A stretch of 8,809 bases of DNA from Chromatiaceae bacterium (lineage in GTDB: Bacteria > Pseudomonadota > Gammaproteobacteria > Chromatiales > Chromatiaceae). The stretch lies in assembly GCA_012962365.1 (NCBI GenBank), contig DTXR01000079.1, positions 1 through 8,809 on the forward strand, read 5' to 3'. How positions within the stretch are numbered: the first letter of the stretch is position 1; the number at the start of each line of letters is the position of its first letter. Below the pieces are notes generated by a model. The model ran no database searches. It was not told where the DNA came from and was given only the letters and a program-made list of their open reading frames with translations. Below are positions 1-6,709 of the stretch, in pieces. The position numbers and the translations under genes are program-made.

Positions 1-58
1 GTAGTTCGCACGATTCTTAAGGGATACATGATCGCTGGGATTTGAATGCATTGCAGAA

Positions 59-88
59 GCGACACAGAAGCAGATGTTTTTTTATAGT
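59..88 (+). promoter_or_regulatory. possible sigma70-type promoter of the protease gene
   Basis: A TATAGT hexamer at 83-88 matches five of six bases of the -10 consensus. GCGACA at 59-64, 18 bp upstream, matches four of six of the -35 consensus. The predicted start near 95 would leave a leader of only about 14 nt that begins next to the AAGGA ribosome binding site at 96-100, which is short. This is a pattern match by eye and could be chance in an AT-rich upstream stretch. Confidence 0.25.
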
Positions 89-108
89 AATCAATAAGGA
101 TGTGACTT

Positions 109-1998
109 ATGCAACGTTTTATCACCCGTTTCCTGCTTGGGTTGATCATGCTGCCGGCAAGCGGCATGGCGGCGCCTCAAATGATGGATGCGCAACAGCG
201 CTCGGCGGCGTTCCAGCACCTAGAAGACAGGGCTGTGGTCGGTGGTGGTCAGGTATCTGTTATCGTGCGAATCGATGACCAGGGCGCTTTCCAACCCGGC
301 AGGCCGGTCAACAAGGAGAAATTGCGGGCTGCGCAGGATGCTTTCCTGAAAAAACTGGGCGGCAACGTGGTTCATGTCAGCCGTTTCCAGGCTTTTCCTC
401 TCCTTGCCTATACCGTTGATACTGTCGGCCTTGCCATGATGAAAGAAGACGAGCAGGTACTGGATGTGCAGGAAAACGGCAGTCGGCGTCTGCATTTGCG
501 GCAGAGCGCCGAGATGATTGGTGCCTCAGCTGCCTGGGACAGTGGGTTGACCGGCAGTGGTCAATATGTGGTTGTCATCGACACAGGTGTCGATTCCTCA
601 CACCCTTTCCTGAAGAACAAGGTGGCTGTGGAAGCCTGTATCTCCGGTTATCTGGGGGAATCTGTGTGTCCCAACGGGCAGGACTTCCAGTTTGGCCCCG
701 GGGCGGCGGTTCCCTGCGACCTGGAGGACTGTGATCATGGCTCCCATGTGGCAGGTATCGTAGCCGGCAGCATGCCAAGCATGAAGGGAATTGCACATGG
801 TGCAAAAATCATTGCGATACAGATTGCCTCCAAGCTGACAGATCCCAATGATTGTGAAGATGAGCCGGCTCCCTGCATGACTTTTTGGGATGCGGATATC
901 GTAAAGGCAATGGATCTTGCCTATGACCTGAAACAGACGGACGGCTATCAGGTTGCTGCGGTGAACATGAGTCTCGGCGGATTCGAAAAATACACCCAGA
1001 CCTGTGATACCGATTATCCTGCCTATGTCAATGCGGCCAAATGGCTCAAGGACATTGGCATTGCCACCATTGTATCTTCCGGCAATGAATCTTACCGCAA
1101 CGGGATGAGCGCGCCAGCTTGCGTTTCCAACGTCGTTAGCGTGGGCTCGGTTTGTGACATCAGGAATTCAGGTGAATGTGGCCTGGGAGAAGGTCAGGTT
1201 GCCAAAAGTTCCAACGTGTCCAGTTTCATGTCCTTGCTGGCACCCGGTGCCATGATCACCTCATCAACCCTGGGCACCAGCTATGGCACCTGGAGTGGGA
1301 CGTCCATGGCAACGCCTCATGTCGCCGGTGCCTGGGCGCTGATGAAACAGCGGAATCCCAATGCGAGTGTCGATGAGATATTGGGCGAACTCAGGCAAAA
1401 TGCGAAACTGGTCAGTGACGGCCGCAGCGATGGTGTCGTCAATAACATGCGCTCCATGGATTTGGGATTCCTGCAATCCGGTGACCCCTTGCTGGATGAT
1501 CGTATCAAGCTGGCGCTCGAAGAGCCCGCCGCAAATTCCGTGGTCAACGGGGTAGGCAATCTGCGTGGTTGGGCTGTGGGGCCCGATGGTATCGCCCATG
1601 TGGAGTATTATATCGATGGCAAGCTGCAGACGAGAATTCCTTATGGCGGTGCGCGCGGTGATATTGCCAACAAATTTCCGAGCCTGCCCGGTTCACGCTA
1701 CTCCGGTTATGGTGCATCCTTCAATTACAGTCTGTTGTCGCCAGGAACACATACCTTCAAGGTGAAAGCCATCACCAGTTCCGGCAAGTACAATGAGCGG
1801 GAAAACACGGTTACCGTGGTCAAGTTTCACAAGCCATATTTCAACGATCCCAATGCCATGGATATCTCCTCCAGTAACGTCAGCCGGGATGCCACAGGCA
1901 TCATGCTGAAGAATATCAAGCTGGGGGGTGTTTCATATGATATCCGGCTGGAGTGGAGCAAACCTGCTCAGCAGTTCGGTATCGTAGAAATCAAGTAA
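109..1998 (+). CDS. secreted subtilisin-like serine protease (S8 family)
   Basis: A 629-residue extracellular or periplasmic endopeptidase. Residues 1-21 form a signal peptide (MQRF, hydrophobic core, AxA-like end near GMAAP). Residues about 48-125 resemble an I9-type inhibitor propeptide. The catalytic domain spans about 145-455, with Asp158 (VVIDTG), His210 (DHGSHVAG), oxyanion Asn326 (SSGN) and Ser399 (GTSMATPHVAG), so the triad is complete. Ten cysteines (177, 187, 203, 208, 249, 256, 299, 338, 349, 357) all lie in the mature catalytic domain and suggest disulfides after export. Residues about 470-572 look like a bacterial Ig-like beta domain (AHVEYYIDGK, GTHTFKVKA). A further short beta-rich tail ends at 629. 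The start is supported by AAGGA at 96-100, 8 nt before ATG. It converges on the hydrogenase operon and has no obvious functional link to it. Substrate unknown. Confidence 0.93.
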   Translation: MQRFITRFLLGLIMLPASGMAAPQMMDAQQRSAAFQHLEDRAVVGGGQVSVIVRIDDQGAFQPGRPVNKEKLRAAQDAFLKKLGGNVVHVSRFQAFPLLAYTVDTVGLAMMKEDEQVLDVQENGSRRLHLRQSAEMIGASAAWDSGLTGSGQYVVVIDTGVDSSHPFLKNKVAVEACISGYLGESVCPNGQDFQFGPGAAVPCDLEDCDHGSHVAGIVAGSMPSMKGIAHGAKIIAIQIASKLTDPNDCEDEPAPCMTFWDADIVKAMDLAYDLKQTDGYQVAAVNMSLGGFEKYTQTCDTDYPAYVNAAKWLKDIGIATIVSSGNESYRNGMSAPACVSNVVSVGSVCDIRNSGECGLGEGQVAKSSNVSSFMSLLAPGAMITSSTLGTSYGTWSGTSMATPHVAGAWALMKQRNPNASVDEILGELRQNAKLVSDGRSDGVVNNMRSMDLGFLQSGDPLLDDRIKLALEEPAANSVVNGVGNLRGWAVGPDGIAHVEYYIDGKLQTRIPYGGARGDIANKFPSLPGSRYSGYGASFNYSLLSPGTHTFKVKAITSSGKYNERENTVTVVKFHKPYFNDPNAMDISSSNVSRDATGIMLKNIKLGGVSYDIRLEWSKPAQQFGIVEIK

Positions 1999-2010
1999 AA
2001 ATAGTGCCTT

Positions 2011-2036
2011 CCGGCCAGGGTCGACACCCTGGCCGG
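2011..2036. terminator. shared hairpin between convergent genes
   Basis: A perfect 11-bp GC-rich inverted repeat (CCGGCCAGGGT, 4-nt loop CGAC, ACCCTGGCCGG) lies 12 nt after the protease stop and 8 nt after the hupE stop. Read on the minus strand it is followed, 9 nt past the stem, by five U residues (1997-2001), so it could act as an imperfect intrinsic terminator for the hydrogenase operon. Read on the plus strand there is no U tract after it, so for the protease transcript it may protect the 3' end or stop transcription only weakly. Confidence 0.75.
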
Positions 2037-2044
2037 TAGCCATG

Positions 2045-2566
2045 TTACTGCTGCTGGAAATACCTTCCGGTTACGGCGAAATGTCCTGCAGCAAAGATGC
2101 AGCCCGTAGTCAGGGTAATGGCCAGTGCGGCAGTGATGCCCTGCAGCGACAGGGCAATCATTTCATTACCATGTGCAACCCCATGCATCAGGGTAAACCC
2201 GCTCAATACGGCTATTCCGGACAATTTGCCCAAAGACATACGGGGTAACAACATGATGACCGCCACCACGGCAGACAGGCCAAGCAGTAATTCCGTGACG
2301 ATGCCATGATTCCCGTTCACGCCGATCAGCATGCCAATCATCAGGGGAGGGAGAAGCAAGCCCAACCCCTGTCCGAGAGAGAAATGCTTGTGTGCCATCC
2401 ACAGGCCCGAGGCAAGCGCGAACAACAGGTGATCCCCCCCGCCGCTCAGGGGATGCAGCAACCCGGCAGCAAAACCGGCGTCGCTGGCCCCCGTATGGGC
2501 TTGTGCCAGACCGGAGCCAAGGACTGCGGCAAGGAAAAGTATGGGTGATAGTTGATTTTTTGACAT
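2045..2566 (-). CDS. hupE: HupE/UreJ-family nickel permease
   Basis: A 173-residue inner-membrane protein of the HupE/UreJ family, members of which are implicated in Ni(II) uptake for [NiFe] hydrogenase or urease. Residues 1-23 look like a cleavable signal ending AQA, which would leave His24 at or near the mature N-terminus. The family motif HPLSGGGDH (His38, Asp45, His46) opens the first membrane segment. A second motif, HGVAHGNE (His128, His132, Glu135), lies in a later helix; these are the probable metal-binding residues. About six hydrophobic segments are visible. Length is slightly below the usual 190-200. It follows hynL after a 9-nt gap, with an AGGTAG-like ribosome binding site overlapping the hynL stop, and is the last gene of the operon. 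Its presence points to nickel supply for the hydrogenase; the transport role is inferred from the family. Confidence 0.92.
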   Translation of the reverse strand: MSKNQLSPILFLAAVLGSGLAQAHTGASDAGFAAGLLHPLSGGGDHLLFALASGLWMAHKHFSLGQGLGLLLPPLMIGMLIGVNGNHGIVTELLLGLSAVVAVIMLLPRMSLGKLSGIAVLSGFTLMHGVAHGNEMIALSLQGITAALAITLTTGCIFAAGHFAVTGRYFQQQ

Positions 2567-2575
2567 GATCGCTAC

Positions 2576-4297
2576 CTATTTGATTTTGACATGAACCACT
2601 TCTTCCCCGTCAGGGTCTGTGACATGTACCGCGCAGGCAATACAGGGATCGAAACTGTGGATCGTGCGCAGGATTTCAATGGGTTGTTTGGGATCGACCA
2701 TCTCGTGATTGTCCTGGAGTGCAGCTTCATAGGCGCCAGGCTGACCGGAAGGGTCGCGGGGGCCGGCATTCCAGGTGCTGGGCACTACCGCCTGGTAATT
2801 GTCGATCTTCTCATCCTTGATGACGATCCAGTGTGCCAATGCACCCCGGGGGGCTTCCATGAAGCCCACACCCCGTGCTTCAGATGGCCAGGATGAAGGC
2901 TCCCACAGCCGGTCGTTGAACGTGTCCGTGTCTCCCTTGCGAATATTGGCCACCAGATTGTCATACCAGGTCTGCATATTGTCTGCGACGATCTTGGTTT
3001 CCAGCGTGCGTGCAGCGGTACGGCCCAGTGTTGAGAACAACGCATCCACCGGCACATCCAGGGTCTTCAGGGTCATGTCCACAAGCTCTTTGGTCTGTTC
3101 GTGGCCGCTGGCATACAGCATGAGCACGCGGGCCAAGGGGCCCACTTCCATGGCGTTGCCTTTCCAGCGTGGTGATTTCAGCCAGGAATATGACTGATCC
3201 ACATCCAGGTATTCATAGGGTGGTTTGGGGCCTGTGTAGTTCAGGCTGGTTTCGCCATCGTAGGGATGGAGTCCCTTGTCCTTGCCACCGGAATAGTCGT
3301 ACCAGGAATGGCCGACGAATTCCTGTACTTGATCCGGTGCATTCAGATCCACTTCATGGATGGTGCTTAGATCGCGGTTGAGGATGGCGCCCGGCGGAAT
3401 CAGGTAACTGGCGGGGTCGTTCATGCCTTTCTCCGGGAAATCCCCCACCGTCAGGAAGTTGCCCAGACCTTCTCCTCGCCCTGCCCAGTCCTTGTAGAAA
3501 CCGGCGATGGCCAGCGTATCCGGCACGTACACCTGATCGACGAAAACCTGCATCTGTTTGATGATGTCCTGAACTTTGGCCAGGCGCTCGGCATTCAATG
3601 CCGAATCGGAATCGAGGTCGATGGGACAGGGAACGCCACCCACCAGAAAATTGGGGTGAGGGTTCTTGCCGCCAAAGATGGTGTGTAACCTGGCTACGTC
3701 ACGTTGCCAGCCGAGGGCTTCCAGGTAGTGGGACACCGCCATGAGATTGGCTTCGGGAGGCAGCTTGTAGGCAGAGTGCCCCCAATAAGCTTTGGCAAAG
3801 ATGCCCAACTGGCCTGCCTCGACAAAGTTCTTCAGCTTGGTCTTCATGTCGCTGAAATACCCGGGTGAAGCTTTGGGCCAACTGCTGAGGGATTGCGCCA
3901 GCTCGGAAGTGGCCTTGGGATCAGCACTCAAGGCCGAAACCACATCTACCCAGTCCAGCGCATGCAGGTGATAGAAATGCATCACATGGTCGTGAATGTA
4001 CTGCGCACCGATCATGAGGTTGCGGATCAGCTGTGCGTTGGCGGGAACACTGTAGTGCAAGGCATTTTCAACCGACCGCACAGAAGCAATGCCGTGTACC
4101 AGTGTGCATACGCCGCATATGCGTTGCGCGAAAGCCCAGGCGTCCCGAGGGTCACGCCCCTTGAGGATGATTTCGATGCCCCGCACCATGGTGCCGGAGG
4201 ACCAGGCCTTGGCTATCCTGTCGCCGTCCATTTGGGCTTCGATACGCAAATGGCCTTCGATGCGCGTTATGGGGTCGACTACGATGCGTTCACTCAT
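2576..4297 (-). CDS. hynL: [NiFe] hydrogenase large subunit, group 1 (Isp-type)
   Basis: The catalytic subunit of an uptake [NiFe] hydrogenase (H2 to 2 H+ + 2 e-), 573 residues as translated. The N-terminal RIEGH motif is at 12-16. The L1 motif RICGVCT supplies Cys61 and Cys64. The conserved stretch FGGKNPHPNFLVGG is at 208-221. The L2 motif DPCIACAVH supplies Cys552 and Cys555 and ends at His558. The four cysteines are the Ni-Fe(CN)2CO ligands. The 15 residues after His558 are the peptide removed by the maturation endopeptidase, encoded first in this operon. The subunit has no signal peptide of its own and should be co-exported with the Tat-targeted small subunit. It starts with an ATG overlapping the preceding stop by one base (TAATG), with AGGAG upstream. 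Separation of the large from the small subunit gene by isp1 and isp2 is the hallmark of group 1e enzymes. Confidence 0.97.
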   Translation of the reverse strand: MSERIVVDPITRIEGHLRIEAQMDGDRIAKAWSSGTMVRGIEIILKGRDPRDAWAFAQRICGVCTLVHGIASVRSVENALHYSVPANAQLIRNLMIGAQYIHDHVMHFYHLHALDWVDVVSALSADPKATSELAQSLSSWPKASPGYFSDMKTKLKNFVEAGQLGIFAKAYWGHSAYKLPPEANLMAVSHYLEALGWQRDVARLHTIFGGKNPHPNFLVGGVPCPIDLDSDSALNAERLAKVQDIIKQMQVFVDQVYVPDTLAIAGFYKDWAGRGEGLGNFLTVGDFPEKGMNDPASYLIPPGAILNRDLSTIHEVDLNAPDQVQEFVGHSWYDYSGGKDKGLHPYDGETSLNYTGPKPPYEYLDVDQSYSWLKSPRWKGNAMEVGPLARVLMLYASGHEQTKELVDMTLKTLDVPVDALFSTLGRTAARTLETKIVADNMQTWYDNLVANIRKGDTDTFNDRLWEPSSWPSEARGVGFMEAPRGALAHWIVIKDEKIDNYQAVVPSTWNAGPRDPSGQPGAYEAALQDNHEMVDPKQPIEILRTIHSFDPCIACAVHVTDPDGEEVVHVKIK

Positions 4298-4767
4298 TAA
4301 TTGTTCTCCTGTTGCAGGGCTTTCAGGAATTCATTGGCGATCTGCTGTTGTTTTTCGCATTCCCGTTCGGTTATGTCCTCACCCTCGATAGAGGCGCAGG
4401 TGCAGGCCATACGGGTGTTTACGGCGGCTTCCCATGCTGCGCTTTTCGATAGGCACTTGTTATCCGGGGCGACGGTTGCAGCTGCTGCACGGGCGACGAA
4501 ATAGGCGGCCTGTTCACGCCAGTCGCAGTCCGAGCCGCAGCGGCAATGGGAGTCGACGATGCTGGCTTGGGCCGCTTTTCTGGCCGCTTCCAGTTCTTCC
4601 TGGCTGGGATTGTCAGCCAACACGGCCTTTATAATCTTAGGGATGCGTTCATCCTTTGTCAGAAACAGCACGTCTTCCACGAAACGTGCGGCCAGTTTTC
4701 GCTGCTGCCCGCATTCCAAGGATTCCAGAGCTTTCTTGAATTCGACATTGTTTGTGATCTCGCTCAT
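4297..4767 (-). CDS. cysteine-rich protein of unknown function in the hydrogenase operon
   Basis: I do not recognise this 156-residue protein with confidence. It is soluble by appearance (no signal peptide, no membrane segment), acidic and probably all-helical. Its eight cysteines are at 19, 75, 77, 81, 105, 122, 124 and 137. They include a CRCGSDC cluster at 75-81 and a CTC at 122-124, which suggests metal or Fe-S binding or redox activity. Alanine-rich helices (about 60-70 and 86-100) and the VEDVL...DERIP pattern at 30-43 recall, very loosely and by eye, alpha-helical proteins labelled 'putative immunity protein'. I would not name it on that basis. It is coupled on both sides: its ATG overlaps the isp2 stop (ATGA) and its TAA shares a base with the hynL start. 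This placement argues for a role as an extra subunit, an Isp2/HynL assembly factor or a metal chaperone; that is inference. Confidence 0.85.
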   Translation of the reverse strand: MSEITNNVEFKKALESLECGQQRKLAARFVEDVLFLTKDERIPKIIKAVLADNPSQEELEAARKAAQASIVDSHCRCGSDCDWREQAAYFVARAAAATVAPDNKCLSKSAAWEAAVNTRMACTCASIEGEDITERECEKQQQIANEFLKALQQENN

Positions 4768-6050
4768 GCGGATGACCCTCCTCCGGTTTCTTTCTCAACG
4801 AGGTGGTTTGCGAGTATTTCTGTCAAACCGATGACTGGCATGTCCATATCGTTTTCTTCGAGGCCTTCTTCGATCTGTATACGGCAATTTGCGCAAGCGG
4901 TCACCAACCCATCCACATGCAGCTTGCTGAGTTGTTTTTTCTTCCGGTTGAAAGCTTTAAGACGGACTTCCTCGGCTTCTTCGATGGCGCTCACGCCGCC
5001 TCCGGCGCCACAGCACCAGTTCATCTTGCCGTGATCCTTCATCTCGACAAAGTTGTCCACCACAAGCCTCATGAGATTGCGGGGTTGTTCGATCACGCCG
5101 CCTCGGCGTACCAACTGGCAAGGGTCGTGGAAGGTCAGGCGGCCGTCTTCCACGCCTTCCACCTGTAATAATCCTTGCTCACGCAGTTCATCCAGCACTT
5201 CTAGGATATGCTGTACCCTGAAGGTGAAGGGGCGCCCGATGAGATTGGGGCCCTCCCAACGGATGGCCATGTAGGCATGCCCACATTCTGGGCTGATGAC
5301 GGTTTGCACCTTGAGCTTTTCAGCCGCATCGACCACACGTTGCACCAGTTCGGCGGCGATGTCGGATGTGCCGATTTGTATGCCTGAATTGGTGGCTTCG
5401 AATGCTTCTGATGAGATTGTCCAGGTCTTTTTCGCCTGATCGAATATCTTGGCGATGGCCTGCAGATACTCCGGGTAGTTGATGATCTCCATGGAAGACA
5501 ACAGCACCATGTATTCGGTGCCCTCTACATCGAAGGGAATGTCCAGGCCGGAATCTTCTTTCACATGTTTGGCCTGCGCCTCGAGCGCCTTGAGCGTCAC
5601 CCCCATGGGGCTGCCCAATTTCACCGCCCGGGTAGTGGCCCCGATCAGTCCATCGGGTGCGTGACCCGCTGCGGAAAGGCCTTCACGCAGTTTGCGGATC
5701 ATGTAAGTGATGTCATTGCCTACGGGGCAAACCATGCTGCAGCGACCGCACAGGGTACAGTTCTGGTATGCCAGTTCACTCCATTGCTCGAGCTCGTCGT
5801 CGGTTATGGGCTTACCCAGGCCCAGCCATTTCCGGATTCTGCCGGTCAGTGTGTATTCCTGCTCCCAGAGGCGGCGCATGGGTTCAAGTTTGTGAATCGG
5901 TGTTTTGGCGGGATCGCAGGTTTCCGTGTAGAACAGGCAGGCATGGGCGCAGAGTCCACAGTTTACGCAGCTGCTGAAAAAGGCTGCGGTGGGGGTATCT
6001 ATCTGTTCCTTGAGGGCATTGATACCCCGTTCCAGTGTTGCCTTACTCAT
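4764..6050 (-). CDS. isp2: Isp2, HdrD/DsrK-like Fe-S protein with CCG domain
   Basis: A 428-residue cytoplasmic iron-sulfur protein that partners Isp1 in group 1e hydrogenases and resembles HdrD and DsrK. Two [4Fe-4S] ferredoxin motifs lie near the N-terminus: CVNCGLCAHAC (Cys28, 31, 34, 38) and CTLCGRCSMVCP (Cys98, 101, 104, 108). The C-terminal CCG domain is complete: Cys311 (FHDPC), Cys346-Cys347 (NWCCGAGGG), Cys386 and Cys389 (TACANC). This gives a CX34CCX38CXXC arrangement of the type that binds the noncubane cluster in HdrB/HdrD relatives. The first CCG half is degenerate, leaving only PECGHAY (Cys256). The start was placed at MSKATLERG because its ATG overlaps the isp1 stop (ATGA) and AGGAG lies at 6058-6062; the longer open frame to 6317 lies entirely over isp1. 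It probably relays electrons between the Isp1 hemes and a cytoplasmic acceptor, possibly thiol/disulfide or sulfur-linked. Confidence 0.95.
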   Translation of the reverse strand: MSKATLERGINALKEQIDTPTAAFFSSCVNCGLCAHACLFYTETCDPAKTPIHKLEPMRRLWEQEYTLTGRIRKWLGLGKPITDDELEQWSELAYQNCTLCGRCSMVCPVGNDITYMIRKLREGLSAAGHAPDGLIGATTRAVKLGSPMGVTLKALEAQAKHVKEDSGLDIPFDVEGTEYMVLLSSMEIINYPEYLQAIAKIFDQAKKTWTISSEAFEATNSGIQIGTSDIAAELVQRVVDAAEKLKVQTVISPECGHAYMAIRWEGPNLIGRPFTFRVQHILEVLDELREQGLLQVEGVEDGRLTFHDPCQLVRRGGVIEQPRNLMRLVVDNFVEMKDHGKMNWCCGAGGGVSAIEEAEEVRLKAFNRKKKQLSKLHVDGLVTACANCRIQIEEGLEENDMDMPVIGLTEILANHLVEKETGGGSSA

Positions 6051-6709
6051 GATTGCACTCCTTTTTGTCCGGCCATCATGCCGGTGTACCAGCGGGCAAT
6101 GAACAGTGTGAACGCGTGGGTCAGCTTGGTGAATGGAAACAGGATCAGCAGCAATTCCACGCTGCCGATATGTATGGACAGCAGCCAGGTGTAGGGCAGC
6201 AGCAGATGGTGGTAGGCCATGTAGCCGGACAGCAGGGGGGCAAACGTCAAGGCCCATACCAGATAGTCCTGGGGCGTCGTCAGGTACTTGAGCAGGGGGC
6301 TGGTCAGGCGATGCCACAACAGGGCCATCATGGCGATGATCGAGATGATGGTGAACACATCCACCACCGGTGTCGGCAGGGCGGGCCAGGACAGCCCCAG
6401 CAGAGCGTGGGACACCTCGATATGAGGTGCCAGAAAGAACATGACTACGAACAGGCCGATATGAAACGCATACCCGAAGATGAAGGTGAAACGGGGGCGT
6501 CGCAGGATATTGCCGTCAGGTGGCAATGAGCGACTCAGGATGGTGCGGAAGCCAGCAGCCACACCGCTGGATCTGACCGCCGCCAGGTTCTTCTTGCGTC
6601 CCAGCAGAAAGATCTCCAGCAGCTTGATGGCCATGCCGAAAAGGAAAATGCCCAGTGCCAGACCAAGACCGGGGCCGCGTATCCACAGCAGGACAGCTTC
6701 GATATTCAT
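6047..6709 (-). CDS. isp1: Isp1, NarI-like membrane cytochrome b
   Basis: A 220-residue integral membrane protein with about five transmembrane segments (roughly 13-36, 74-94, 114-134, 148-168, 174-193), the NarI/DsrM layout. The stretch IHIGSVELLLILFPFTKLTH carries His180 and His198, the same 18-residue spacing as the C-terminal heme ligands of E. coli NarI (His187/His205). FHIG at 82-85 (His83) aligns with NarI His56. The residue ten positions on, NarI His66, is Leu93 here, but His96 is close by, so a second heme may use a shifted ligand. Role: takes electrons from the periplasmic HynS-HynL dimer and passes them to quinone or to Isp2. Its ATG overlaps the hynS stop (ATGA), with a GGGGG-rich site just upstream. 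It differs from the HupC/HyaC four-helix cytochrome of group 1c/1d enzymes. Confidence 0.93.
   Translation of the reverse strand: MNIEAVLLWIRGPGLGLALGIFLFGMAIKLLEIFLLGRKKNLAAVRSSGVAAGFRTILSRSLPPDGNILRRPRFTFIFGYAFHIGLFVVMFFLAPHIEVSHALLGLSWPALPTPVVDVFTIISIIAMMALLWHRLTSPLLKYLTTPQDYLVWALTFAPLLSGYMAYHHLLLPYTWLLSIHIGSVELLLILFPFTKLTHAFTLFIARWYTGMMAGQKGVQS

Noticed and set aside
42..278. Plus-strand open frame of 78 codons upstream of and overlapping the protease
   Set aside because: It overlaps the start of the protease gene out of frame, and its ATG has no convincing ribosome binding site.
4546..5034. Plus-strand open frame of 162 codons
   Set aside because: It is antisense to the end of isp2 and the start of the cysteine-rich gene and has no recognisable domain.
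5565..6194. Plus-strand open frame of 209 codons
   Set aside because: It is antisense to isp2 and isp1, whose protein motifs are unmistakable, and its translation shows no domain I recognise. It is a by-product of GC-rich codon use.
6051..6317. N-terminal extension of isp2 by 89 codons in an open frame
   Set aside because: It lies entirely over isp1, has no hydrophobic or domain content, and the ATG at 6050 has a strong AGGAG site and an ATGA overlap with the isp1 stop.
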